Source: Sphingomonas hengshuiensis
GTDB taxonomy: Bacteria > Pseudomonadota > Alphaproteobacteria > Sphingomonadales > Sphingomonadaceae
Direction: 5' to 3'
DNA: 64,000 nt
Assembly (NCBI RefSeq): GCF_000935025.1
Contig: NZ_CP010836.1
Coordinates: 4,883,001 to 4,947,000, forward strand
Under the pieces are notes generated by a model. The model ran no database searches and had not been told where the DNA came from. It was given only the letters and a program-made list of their open reading frames with translations. This document shows, piece by piece, positions 1 to 8,427 of the stretch (positions are counted from its first letter, which is position 1; the number at the start of each line of letters is the position of its first letter). Made by a program: the position numbers and the translations under genes.

Positions 1-1074
1 GAATCACATGCTGACCCCTTTGGGTCAGGGCTTCATGAAGGCAGTGACTATCGATCAAGCGTTGAACAAAGGGGGATGAGCAACGCTCGGCCACTGCATC
101 AATGACGCGCTTAACTCTAAAAGTAGAACTGGCCGGCAGCGACCTGCTCCAGATTCACCAAAAAGTGGTGGGTAGTGACGGCCTGATTCAGGGCGCATAC
201 GCCTTTTCAAAGCCGCGTCAGGAATCTCGTAGACAGAATTCAGCTATAATAGCTGCAGTTTCAACGCTTCGATCATCGCAAGGCACATCGCGCGCAAAGC
301 AGCAAGAAACGCGGGCAGAAAGGGAATGGAAAATCTTTGAAAAATTCAGGCGAGAGTTGAATTGGGAATTTACAACATATATGCATTGAAGGAGCGGATA
401 GGTAGGCGTTAGGACGCGCCCTTGTGGAAGGGGCGGTCGCTTTGCTGGCTCGGCCTACCTATCCGCCTCCCCTAAGCTATGGAACGCTAGGGGAGGGTGC
501 CGTTGAGCACCTGATTGCTATTTAGCGACTATAGCGTTTTACTTGCAAGGGCCTATCCGCCCCGGTTCACCATGGTTCATCCGGGCTCAAGTCTCACGCC
601 CGCGCGGACCCGTTGCGGCACAAGGCGTTTGGGCTTCTCCCCCGTTTGCAGTTTCGCGTATATTTTTTTTAGGGGGAGCGCAGCGCTCCATTTCACGAAT
701 AGTGCATAATATGCTCCATAAATCGGCGCATGGAATGATTCGCACCTAATCCCGCCGGCATAGATTTCGCGATCCTCGGCGCGCCGGGCAGCCCCGCGTC
801 GGAATAACCATTGATACCGAGAATTCGCGCGAGCAGGCTGCGTTTATAGCCAAGCCCTGGGCCCGGCTTCCGCCGACGCAGGAGATGAACTTGGCGCCGG
901 CCTCAAATCGCGTGCAGACGATCGCGATCTCGAAGAGTTTGTTCGCCACGGCTACATAGTGAGGCTGACTGTCGCCGGCGCGGAGGCGCGAAACGCCGTG
1001 GTAGCTCCGCCTTCCAAGCACCTATTGGGAGATCGCTTTCGAGATTAGCTAGGGCTGCGTGACGACCCCCCCAA
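1..1074. other. Region without a supported gene
   Basis: No reading frame here has a recognisable domain, a good ribosome binding site, or the high-GC third-position bias of the neighbouring genes. The frame at 102-389 (95 codons, plus strand) and the one at 746-1021 (91 codons, minus strand) are not convincing. Base composition between about 200 and 400 is more AT-rich than the genes downstream. The stretch holds a short hairpin at 12-29, a group of larger competing hairpins at 391-560 (listed separately), and the typA terminator at its right end. It may be the eroded edge of an accessory segment that begins outside the window. Confidence 0.5.
391..540 (+). ncRNA. Candidate structured RNA with competing hairpins
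   Basis: Arm 391-407 pairs with 453-470 (core GCGGATAGGTAGGC against GCCTACCTATCCGC). The 3' part of that second arm (466-474, CCTCCCCTA) also forms a perfect 9-bp stem with 488-496, so the two hairpins exclude each other. A small stem at 517-521/531-535 followed by GTTTT resembles a terminator. A further copy of GCCTATCCGC lies at 551-560 and could also pair with the first arm. The layout looks like an attenuator or switch, but no gene lies directly downstream on this strand. A free-standing RNA, or the end of a mobile element, are alternatives. No known RNA family was recognised. Confidence 0.3.
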
Positions 1075-1075
1075 C

Positions 1076-1103
1076 AAAAAAGCGCCGGAGTCTCCCCCGG
1101 CGC
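1076..1103 (-). terminator. Rho-independent terminator of typA
   Basis: Read on the minus strand, a GC-rich stem (GCGCCGGGG with CTCCGGCGC, about 9 bp) is followed at once by a run of six T. It lies about 30 bases after the typA stop codon. Confidence 0.8.
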
Positions 1104-1134
1104 CCTTCGTATCTCAAATCAAAAACCCGCAGCC

Positions 1135-2958
1135 TTACGCCGCCTGCTTCGCCCGGCTAGCCTTTTTCCGCTCATGCGGATCGAGGTGGCGCTTGCGCAG
1201 GCGGATCGACTTCGGGGTCACTTCGACCATTTCGTCGTCGTCGATATAGGCGATGGCCTGTTCCAGCGTCATCTTCTTCGGCGGGGTCAGGCGGATGGCG
1301 TCGTCCTTGCCGCCGCTGGCGCGGAAGTTGGTGAGCGCCTTGGCCTTCATCGGGTTGACTTCAAGGTCGTCGGGCTTGGCATTCTCGCCGACGATCATGC
1401 CCTCGTACAGCGCCTCGCCATGGCCGACGAACAGGATGCCGCGCTCTTCGAGCGGGCCGAGCGCATAGCTGTTGGCTTCGCCCGAACCGTTGGAGATCAG
1501 CACGCCGTTCTTGCGGCCCTCGATATTGCCCTTGTGCGGGCCATATTTCTCGAACAGCCGGTTCATGATGCCCGTCCCGCGCGTGTCGGACAGGAATTCG
1601 CCGTGATAGCCGATCATCCCGCGGCTCGGCGCCGAGAAGGTGATGCGGGTCTTGCCGCCGCCCGAGGGGCGCATGTCGGTCATCTCGGCCTTGCGGATGT
1701 TCATCTTCTCGACGACGGTGCCCGAATATTCCTCGTCCACGTCGATGATGACGGTCTCGTACGGCTCGGTCTTCTTGCCGTCCTCGTCGGTGCCGAACAG
1801 CACGCGCGGGCGGCTGATGCCGAGTTCGAAGCCCTCGCGGCGCATCGTCTCGATCAGCACGCCGAGCTGAAGCTCGCCGCGGCCCGCGACTTCATACGAA
1901 TCGCGGTCGTCGGCTTCGGTCACCTTGATCGCGACGTTCGATTCGGCTTCGCGGAACAGGCGGTCGCGGATCATGCGCGACGTCACCTTGGTACCCTCGC
2001 GGCCCGCCATCGGCGAATCGTTGACGGCGAAGCGCATCGACAGCGTCGGCGGATCGATCGGCTGCGCGTGGAGCGGATCGCTGACCGAGGGGTCGCAGAT
2101 CGTGTTGGAGACGGTCGCGGTGGTCAGGCCCGCCAGGCTGATGATGTCGCCCGCCTGCGCCTCGTCGGTCGGCACGCGCTCCAGCCCGCGGAAGGTCATG
2201 ATCTTCGACGCGCGGCCGGTCTCGACGATCTTGCCGTCGTTGTCGAGCGCGTGGATCGCCTGGTTGGTCTTGAGCGAGCCCGAGAAGACCAGGCCGGTGA
2301 GGATGCGGCCAAGGAAATTGTCGCGGTCGAGCAGCGTCACCAGGAACTTGAACGGACCCTCCGGATCGGCCGAGGGGGCGGGGACATGGTCGACGATCTT
2401 CTGGAACAGCGGCGTCAGCGTACCTTCGCGAAGGTTGCTGTCCTCATTGGCGTAACCATTGCGGCCCGAGGCATAAAGTACTGGAAAATCAAGCTGTTCG
2501 TCGTTCGCTTCGAGGCTGACGAACAGGTCGAAGACCTCGTCGAGCACTTCCTGGATGCGCTCGTCGGGGCGGTCGATCTTGTTGACCACGACGATCGGAC
2601 GCAGGCCCAGCGCCAGAGCCTTGCCGGTCACGAACTTGGTCTGCGGCATCGCGCCTTCGGATGCGTCGACCAGCAGGATCACGCCGTCGACCATCGACAG
2701 GATGCGCTCCACCTCGCCGCCGAAATCGGCGTGGCCGGGGGTGTCGACGATGTTGATGCGCGTGCCTTCCCAGTCCACCGAGGTGCACTTGGCCAGGATG
2801 GTGATCCCGCGCTCCTTTTCGAGGTCGTTCGAATCCATCGCGCGCTCTTCGATGCGCTGGTTGTCGCGGAAGGTCCCGGACTGACGGAAAAGCTGGTCGA
2901 CGAGCGTGGTCTTGCCATGGTCGACGTGGGCGATGATCGCCACGTTGCGGAGGTTCAT
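1135..2958 (-). CDS. typA: Translational GTPase TypA/BipA
   Basis: A ribosome-associated GTPase of the elongation factor family, involved in ribosome assembly and stress or low-temperature adaptation. The 607-residue length is normal for TypA. Near the N-terminus sit the P-loop AHVDHGKTT (about residues 10-18), the switch ERGITI, the G3 motif DTPGHADF and the G4 motif NKID. These are followed by EF-G-like domains and the TypA-specific C-terminal region. The start at [16 protein letters not shown] was chosen because the frame upstream has no similarity to the family and the motif spacing fits. The gene is transcribed away from the telA pair, with 182 bases between the starts, and ends in a clear terminator. 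Confidence 0.97.
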   Translation of the reverse strand: MNLRNVAIIAHVDHGKTTLVDQLFRQSGTFRDNQRIEERAMDSNDLEKERGITILAKCTSVDWEGTRINIVDTPGHADFGGEVERILSMVDGVILLVDASEGAMPQTKFVTGKALALGLRPIVVVNKIDRPDERIQEVLDEVFDLFVSLEANDEQLDFPVLYASGRNGYANEDSNLREGTLTPLFQKIVDHVPAPSADPEGPFKFLVTLLDRDNFLGRILTGLVFSGSLKTNQAIHALDNDGKIVETGRASKIMTFRGLERVPTDEAQAGDIISLAGLTTATVSNTICDPSVSDPLHAQPIDPPTLSMRFAVNDSPMAGREGTKVTSRMIRDRLFREAESNVAIKVTEADDRDSYEVAGRGELQLGVLIETMRREGFELGISRPRVLFGTDEDGKKTEPYETVIIDVDEEYSGTVVEKMNIRKAEMTDMRPSGGGKTRITFSAPSRGMIGYHGEFLSDTRGTGIMNRLFEKYGPHKGNIEGRKNGVLISNGSGEANSYALGPLEERGILFVGHGEALYEGMIVGENAKPDDLEVNPMKAKALTNFRASGGKDDAIRLTPPKKMTLEQAIAYIDDDEMVEVTPKSIRLRKRHLDPHERKKASRAKQAA

Positions 2959-3140
2959 GCGGTATCCTGAGTGTCGCGGAATCGCGGTTTCGCGGCGCCC
3001 ATAGCGCAATTTGTGCGTTGCGGGAAGGGGTAGCGCAGGGCGTACTGGCGTCGGGGCGCGCAGTGTCCTATCTAAACGACACACTTGGACAGCCGCAGGA
3101 TTGTCCCTATTGTGGCGCCCAAACTCTGGAGATTGGCGAA

Positions 3141-4346
3141 ATGGCGACGCAGACCGCGGTGGCGGAACAGGAACTGGTACTGACGCCCCCCGATCCGGTG
3201 CAGGTCGTGGCGCCCGAAAAGGCCGCCGGCCTCGTGCCCGTCGACGACAAGAAAAAGTCTGAGCTGGAGACCCGCGTCGACAGCTTCATCGACGACCTGA
3301 TCGCCCAGGACGTGAACTCGCCCGAATTCGGCAAGCGCGTCGATGCGATCGCGGCAATGGGACAGAAGGAAATCCGTGAGGCGGCGGGCCAGTCGAACCG
3401 CTTCCTCGATCGCCCGGTAAAGGCGATCGGCAACGACACCGGCGTCGGCGCCGACCTGCTCGCGCTGCGCAAGACCGTCGAGGATCTCGATCCGAGCAAG
3501 AATGGCCGACTGGTCGGCGGCAATGACGGCTTTCTGTCGAAGCTGTTCGGCGGCGGCGGGATGAAGCAGTATTTCCGCAAATACCAATCGTCGCAAAGCC
3601 ATATCAACGGCATCCTCAAGGCGCTGTCCAACGGCAAGGACGAGCTGCTGATGGACAATGCCGCGATCGATACCGAGCGCGCGAATTTGTGGGCGGCGAT
3701 GGGCCGGCTGGAACAGATGATCTATCTGTCCAAGGCGATGGACGCCAAGCTCGAGGACAAGGCCAACGACCTCGACCATAGCGATCCGGCCAAGGCCAAG
3801 GCGATCCGCGAGACCGCGCTCTTCTATGTCCGCCAGCGTACCCAGGACCTGCTGACCCAGATGGCGGTGACGGTGCAGGGCTATCTGGCGCTCGACCTGG
3901 TCAAGAAGAACAATGTCGAACTGGTCAAAGGCGTCGATCGCGCCTCCACGACGACCGTCTCGGCGCTGCGCACCGCGGTCACCGTGGCGCAGGCACTGAC
4001 CAACCAGAAGCTGGTGCTCGACCAGATCACCGCGCTGAACACCACCACCGCGAACCTGATCGATTCGACCGGCAAGCTGCTCAAGAGCCAGTCTGCGGCG
4101 ATCCACGAACAGGCGGTCAATGCGACGATCCCGGTCGAGACGCTCCAGCGCGCGTTCCAGAACATCTATGACACGATGGACGCGATCGACACCTTCAAGC
4201 TGAAGGCGCTCGACAGCATGAAGACCACGGTCACGACGCTGTCCAGCGAAGTCGAGAAGTCGAAGGGCTATATCGCGCGCGCCGAGGGCGCGGCGCAGAA
4301 CCAGCTCTCCGGCCCGGGCGAGACCTTCAAGCTGGAGGCGATGTAG
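3141..4346 (+). CDS. TelA-family (toxic anion resistance) protein
   Basis: A 401-residue cytoplasmic protein of the TelA/KlaA family (PF05816), named for tellurite resistance but found in many bacteria as a stress or cell-envelope factor of uncertain biochemistry. The sequence is charged and largely helical, with long stretches compatible with coiled coil in the middle and C-terminal thirds. It has the conserved family block around LLALRKTVEDLDP and YFRKYQSSQSHINGI. The start MATQTAV has a GGAG about 10 bases upstream; the longer frame from 3018 overlaps the typA promoter region and lacks family similarity. It is followed after 6 bases by a membrane protein gene, so the two are very likely co-transcribed, as is usual for telA with xpaC-like partners. 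Confidence 0.85.
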   Translation: MATQTAVAEQELVLTPPDPVQVVAPEKAAGLVPVDDKKKSELETRVDSFIDDLIAQDVNSPEFGKRVDAIAAMGQKEIREAAGQSNRFLDRPVKAIGNDTGVGADLLALRKTVEDLDPSKNGRLVGGNDGFLSKLFGGGGMKQYFRKYQSSQSHINGILKALSNGKDELLMDNAAIDTERANLWAAMGRLEQMIYLSKAMDAKLEDKANDLDHSDPAKAKAIRETALFYVRQRTQDLLTQMAVTVQGYLALDLVKKNNVELVKGVDRASTTTVSALRTAVTVAQALTNQKLVLDQITALNTTTANLIDSTGKLLKSQSAAIHEQAVNATIPVETLQRAFQNIYDTMDAIDTFKLKALDSMKTTVTTLSSEVEKSKGYIARAEGAAQNQLSGPGETFKLEAM

Positions 4347-4352
4347 GCCGCA

Positions 4353-5072
4353 ATGAGCACCGACGTCGATCGCCAGTTGGCGCGCACCTCCGAACTGCTC
4401 GATCGCACCCGCGAGCGCTATGGCAAGGTGTCGAAGCGCGCGCGCCAGCAGCGCCAGGCCGAAGTGCTGCGCCGCGTGGGGCGCATCGCCGTTGCCGACG
4501 GCGCGATCCTGATGGCCGCGCTGGTCGCCGGGCTGATCCTGCCCGGCGGGATCGGGATGTTCGGCGCGCTGTTGATGATGCTGTTGCTCGTCGTCGCGAC
4601 GATCGGCTTCGCGATCTTCCCACTCGTTGGCGCTCCCAGCGTCGAGCAGCTCCAGCAGGTGCCGCTCAAGGCGCTGCCGCTGACCACCGAACGCTGGCTG
4701 GAGGGGCAGCGGCCCGCTTTGCCCTCGCCGGTGCTGGGGCTGGTCGATTCGATCGGCGTGAAGCTGGAGTTCCTCGCGCCGCAGCTCGCACAGCTCGACG
4801 AACAATCCCCGGCGGCGACCGAAGTCCGCAAGCTGGTGGGCGAGCAACTGCCCGAACTGATCAAGGGCTATGCCCGCGTCCCCGAACCGCTCCGCCGCGT
4901 CGAGCGCAACGGGCTGACGCCGGACCAGCAGCTTGCGCAGGGGCTACAGGTGATCGACGACGAGATCGCGGGCATGTCGGCGCAACTCGCGCAGGGTGAC
5001 CTCGACCTGCTCGCGACGCGGGGGCGGTATCTGCAGGTCAAGTATCAGGGCGACGAGAGCGGGATCGGCTGA
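4353..5072 (+). CDS. Membrane protein paired with TelA (XpaC-like)
   Basis: A protein of 239 residues. It has a basic N-terminal segment, then two adjacent hydrophobic segments at about residues 50-65 and 70-92 separated by a PGG turn, then a soluble helical domain of about 140 residues. The position directly behind telA and the two-helix hairpin fit the XpaC-like proteins that accompany TelA in many genomes, but no residue pattern proves that family. The likely job is to anchor or cooperate with TelA at the membrane; this is inference from context. Confidence 0.6.
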   Translation: MSTDVDRQLARTSELLDRTRERYGKVSKRARQQRQAEVLRRVGRIAVADGAILMAALVAGLILPGGIGMFGALLMMLLLVVATIGFAIFPLVGAPSVEQLQQVPLKALPLTTERWLEGQRPALPSPVLGLVDSIGVKLEFLAPQLAQLDEQSPAATEVRKLVGEQLPELIKGYARVPEPLRRVERNGLTPDQQLAQGLQVIDDEIAGMSAQLAQGDLDLLATRGRYLQVKYQGDESGIG

Positions 5073-5124
5073 GCGGCATAAGCCCCGCTGTTAAAAAAGA
5101 GCGTCCCTTCAAATCTGCCGTCCC

Positions 5125-5163
5125 CAAAAACAACGCGCCACCGGCAGGATGCCGATGGCGCGT
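5125..5163 (-). terminator. Rho-independent terminator of rhlE
   Basis: On the minus strand ACGCGCCA pairs with TGGCGCGT around an inner CGGCA/TGCCG stem, and the hairpin is followed by TTGTTTTTG. It lies about 30 bases beyond the helicase stop. The telA operon converges from the left, so the structure may serve both directions. Confidence 0.75.
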
Positions 5164-5194
5164 GGTACGCTCGAGGCGGGGTTAGCCCCGCCGA

Positions 5195-6691
5195 TCAGCG
5201 CGGGCGGCTGCCGCCGGCGCCGGCGGGACGGGCCGGGCGGGCGGTGAACTTGCTCTTGGGCCGCGCATAGTTGCGGGGGGCGTCGCCGCGCGGTGCATCG
5301 CTGCGCGGAGCCGAGTCGCGGCGGGGTTCGCCGCTGCGCTCGCCGGTGGGTGCCGGGCGGCGGGCGTCGTCGCGACGCTCGCCGTTGAACGGGCGTGCCT
5401 CGCGGCGCTCGCCCTGACCCTGGCCACCGCGCGGCGCGGCGCTGCGCTGGCCGCCGCCGGGACGGCCCTGGCTCTGCATCGCACGACCGCTGCGGCCATT
5501 CTGCTCATCGCGGCTGACCGGCATCGGCGCGCGGCTCGACTTGATCTTGGCCGATTCGCCGAGGAAATTCTCGGGCAGCGGCTGGACGGTCAGCTTCTGG
5601 CGAGTCAGCTTCTCGATGTCGCGCAGGTACGGACGCTCGTCATCGGCGCAATAGCTGATCGCGATGCCCGCAGCGCCGGCGCGCGCGGTGCGGCCGATGC
5701 GGTGGACATATTGCTCGGGCACATTGGGCAGCTCGAAATTGAACACATGGCTGACCCCCGACACGTCGATCCCGCGCGCGGCGATATCGGTCGCGATCAG
5801 CACCTTGACCTTGCCCGAGCGGAACTCGGCGAGCGCGCGCTCGCGCTGGGGCTGGCTCTTGTTGCCATGGATCGCGTTCGACGCAACGCCGCTGCCCGCG
5901 AGCAGCTTCACGACGCGGTCGGCGCCATGCTTGGTGCGGGTGAAGATCAGCGCACGGTCGATCGCGGGGTCGCGGAGCTGGATCGTCAGCAGTGACTGCT
6001 TCTCGGCCTGCTGGATATGCGTGACATATTGGTCGACGCGCTCGGCAGTGGTGGCGACGGGGGTCACCTTCACTTCGACCGGGTCCTTGATGAACTGGCC
6101 GGCCAGTTCGCGGATCGACTTCGGCATCGTCGCCGAGAAGAACAGCGTCTGGCGCTTCGACGGAAGCTCGCGGACGATGCGCTTCAGCGCATGGATGAAG
6201 CCGAGGTCCATCATCTGGTCGGCTTCGTCGAGCACGAGGATCTCGATGCCGAGCAGGATCGCGTAATGCTGGTCGAGCAAGTCGACGAGGCGGCCCGGCG
6301 TCGCGACGACGATGTCGACGCCGCGGGCCAGGTCGGTCTTGTTCTTGTGGACCGAGGTGCCGCCGAACAGCGTCGTGACCGACAGCTTGGTGCCCTTCGA
6401 ATAGGCACGCGCGCTTTCGGCGATCTGGCTGGCCAGTTCGCGGGTGGGCGCGAGGACGAGCATGCGGCAGCCGCGCGGCTGGGCGCGCTTGCCCGATGCG
6501 ATCAGGCGATCGATCGACGGCAGCATGAACGCCGCGGTCTTGCCGGTGCCGGTCTGGGCGATGCCGAGCAGGTCGCGCCCTTCGAGCAGCGACGGGATCG
6601 ACTGGGCCTGGATCGGCGTGGCTTCGGTATAGCCCTTTGCCGCGAGCGCAGAGAGGACGATCTCGGAAAGGCCGAGTTGTTTGAATTCCAT
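5195..6691 (-). CDS. rhlE: DEAD-box ATP-dependent RNA helicase, RhlE type
   Basis: An RNA helicase of 498 residues that remodels RNA in ribosome assembly and mRNA turnover, often cold-inducible. All core motifs are visible: the Q motif near the start (FKQLGLSE, ATPIQAQSIP), Walker A AQTGTGKT, DEAD in VLDEADQM, SAT in FFSATMPK, and HRIGRTARAG near residue 340. The tail after about residue 400 is rich in Arg, Gly, Pro and Asp, typical of the RNA-binding tail of RhlE proteins. The start MEFKQLGLSE was preferred over an upstream Met because it begins at the family's usual N-terminus. The 5' leader between this gene and the DUF1080 gene is about 215 bases and holds no other gene. Confidence 0.93.
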   Translation of the reverse strand: MEFKQLGLSEIVLSALAAKGYTEATPIQAQSIPSLLEGRDLLGIAQTGTGKTAAFMLPSIDRLIASGKRAQPRGCRMLVLAPTRELASQIAESARAYSKGTKLSVTTLFGGTSVHKNKTDLARGVDIVVATPGRLVDLLDQHYAILLGIEILVLDEADQMMDLGFIHALKRIVRELPSKRQTLFFSATMPKSIRELAGQFIKDPVEVKVTPVATTAERVDQYVTHIQQAEKQSLLTIQLRDPAIDRALIFTRTKHGADRVVKLLAGSGVASNAIHGNKSQPQRERALAEFRSGKVKVLIATDIAARGIDVSGVSHVFNFELPNVPEQYVHRIGRTARAGAAGIAISYCADDERPYLRDIEKLTRQKLTVQPLPENFLGESAKIKSSRAPMPVSRDEQNGRSGRAMQSQGRPGGGQRSAAPRGGQGQGERREARPFNGERRDDARRPAPTGERSGEPRRDSAPRSDAPRGDAPRNYARPKSKFTARPARPAGAGGSRPR

Positions 6692-6906
6692 GGTAATAAC
6701 CTTGCAACAGCCAAACGCGCGCACGCCAAATCGGCGCGCGAAGGCGGGGTCAAAAAATGACGACCCGCGTGACTTGGGAAGCCGCTAAATCAACCGAGGC
6801 AGAGCCGGGACAAACCCATGCTGGGCAAGTGTCCGATCACGCTGCATGATGCCTCGCTGGCGGCGCATATGGAAGCAAAGCTGTCACAAGTCAATGGGAG
6901 AGTGAG

Positions 6907-7839
6907 ATGCGGGTGCAATGGATTGCGGTGCTGCTGGCACTGGGGCTGCCGGTGAGTGCCGTGGCGCAGGACGCGCCCGAGGCGGCGATCGCGGGCGATC
7001 CGCCTGCGCGCGCGCAACGCCTGACGCTGGCCGATATACCCAGGGCGACGGGACCGGCGCGGCTGTTGTTCGACGGCAAGGGGCTGGACGAATGGGAGCC
7101 GTGGCTGGGCTATGACGATCCGGGGCTGACCTATCGCCGCCCGGCGGTGGCGCCGCTGGGGGTGCCCGCCGCCGCGGCGCCGTATTTTTCGGTGGTGGAG
7201 GAAGACGGCGCGCCCGCGCTGCGGGTCGAGGGGAAGACCTGGGGAAGCCTGGTCCACACCGCCGACCTGGCGAATTACCATTTGAGCCTGGAGTTTAAAT
7301 GGGGCGATCAGGTCTGGGCGCCGCGCCTGACCGATCCGCAGAATAACGGGCTGCTCTATCACTCGCACGGCGCGCCGGGCGCGGTGTGGGGGACGTGGAT
7401 GCGCGCGGTGGAATTCGAGATCATGCTGGGATCGACGGGCATGGTGGTGCCGGTGGGCAACGAAGTGCGCGCGCGGACGACGGCGGCGCAGGACCGCGGC
7501 ATTATCTATCCCCATCGCCGCTTCCGGGTCGGCGGGCGGCCGATCGACGTGACCAATAACGGCAATCCGGACTGGAATGTCGAGGGCGCGCGCGATGCCG
7601 AGAAGCCGGTGGGGCAGTGGAACCGGCTGGACCTCTATGTCGTCGGTGACCGCGCTATCCATGTCGTCAACGGCGTGCCGGTGATGGCGCTGACCGATTT
7701 GGCGGAGATCGACGCCGCCGGGCGCCGCGTGCCGCTGACGCATGGCCGGATCCAGCTCCAGTCGGAGGGCGCCGAGACGTTCTTCCGGGACATTCGCGTC
7801 GAGCCGATCGCGCGGTTGCCGCGGCTGGTTTCGCGGTGA
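6907..7839 (+). CDS. Secreted DUF1080 (3-keto-disaccharide hydrolase-like) protein
   Basis: A protein of 310 residues with a signal peptide (residues 1-22, ending AVAQD). It has a DUF1080 fold: the opening motif LFDGKGLDEWEPW, a beta-rich jelly-roll body and the closing block GRIQLQSEGAETFFRDIRV. Some members hydrolyse 3-keto sugars; others are carbohydrate-binding. It stands alone on the plus strand with a GGGAGAG ribosome binding site just before ATG. It is likely periplasmic, acting on plant-derived saccharides as the nearby GH43 operon does; the exact substrate cannot be read from the sequence. Confidence 0.8.
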   Translation: MRVQWIAVLLALGLPVSAVAQDAPEAAIAGDPPARAQRLTLADIPRATGPARLLFDGKGLDEWEPWLGYDDPGLTYRRPAVAPLGVPAAAAPYFSVVEEDGAPALRVEGKTWGSLVHTADLANYHLSLEFKWGDQVWAPRLTDPQNNGLLYHSHGAPGAVWGTWMRAVEFEIMLGSTGMVVPVGNEVRARTTAAQDRGIIYPHRRFRVGGRPIDVTNNGNPDWNVEGARDAEKPVGQWNRLDLYVVGDRAIHVVNGVPVMALTDLAEIDAAGRRVPLTHGRIQLQSEGAETFFRDIRVEPIARLPRLVSR

Positions 7840-7899
7840 GGGCAAAGGGTAAGGCCACGGAATACCGCGCGTTGGCATATCGTTAACATTCCGGCGGCT

Positions 7900-8427
7900 A
7901 TGCTGCGCTGCTTGGATGCAGGGGAGATGCCGAACGTGCTGGTCGCGAGGCTCGAGGTTCTTGGCGAGATCGACCAGCGCGGCGCGGTGCGTTTTCCGGT
8001 GGGCGACGAATCGACGCTGCGCGGCGCCGACGGCCAGCCGATCGACGTGGTGGTCGACAATCTGTCGCGCACCGGATTCCTGTTCATCGCCGACGCCGAG
8101 ATTCCCGCCGGGTCGCTGGTCGCGCTCGGGCTGTCGGGGGCAGGCGCGCGCGAGGCGCAAGTGGTGTGGCGCGACGGCAGCCGGCATGGCTGCGAGTTCC
8201 TGATGCCGCTGCCGCAATCGGCGATGGCCAAGGCGTTCAAGGGGCAGGACGCCGTGATCGCCGACCTGGAGGAAGCGCTCCAGCGCCGCTTTTATGCCGC
8301 GACGAATTTCGAGGCCGAGGCCGAGGACGAAGACGGCGAGGACGAGATTGATCCCGATCCCGTCCCACCGCGCCCGCGCCGTTTCGACAAGCTGTGGCGG
8401 GCGTTCGGGAAGCTGCGGCGGGGCTAG
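7900..8427 (+). CDS. PilZ domain protein
   Basis: A small cytoplasmic protein (175 residues from the first ATG; a second ATG at 7927 is possible but has no proper spacing to its GGGGAG). Residues about 25-120 look like a PilZ domain: QRGAVRFPVG, then VDNLSRTGFLF (the D/NxSxxG signature), then a small barrel ending RHGCEFL. PilZ domains usually bind cyclic di-GMP; the first motif, normally RxxxR, is only partly kept (R in QRGAVRF), so binding is uncertain. The C-terminal third is acidic and low-complexity. Its stop codon overlaps the stop of the convergent GH43 gene within a shared CTAG. Confidence 0.75.
   Translation: MLRCLDAGEMPNVLVARLEVLGEIDQRGAVRFPVGDESTLRGADGQPIDVVVDNLSRTGFLFIADAEIPAGSLVALGLSGAGAREAQVVWRDGSRHGCEFLMPLPQSAMAKAFKGQDAVIADLEEALQRRFYAATNFEAEAEDEDGEDEIDPDPVPPRPRRFDKLWRAFGKLRRG

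Noticed and set aside
102..389. Possible 95-residue gene
   Set aside because: No ribosome binding site, no recognisable domain and no codon bias like the neighbours.
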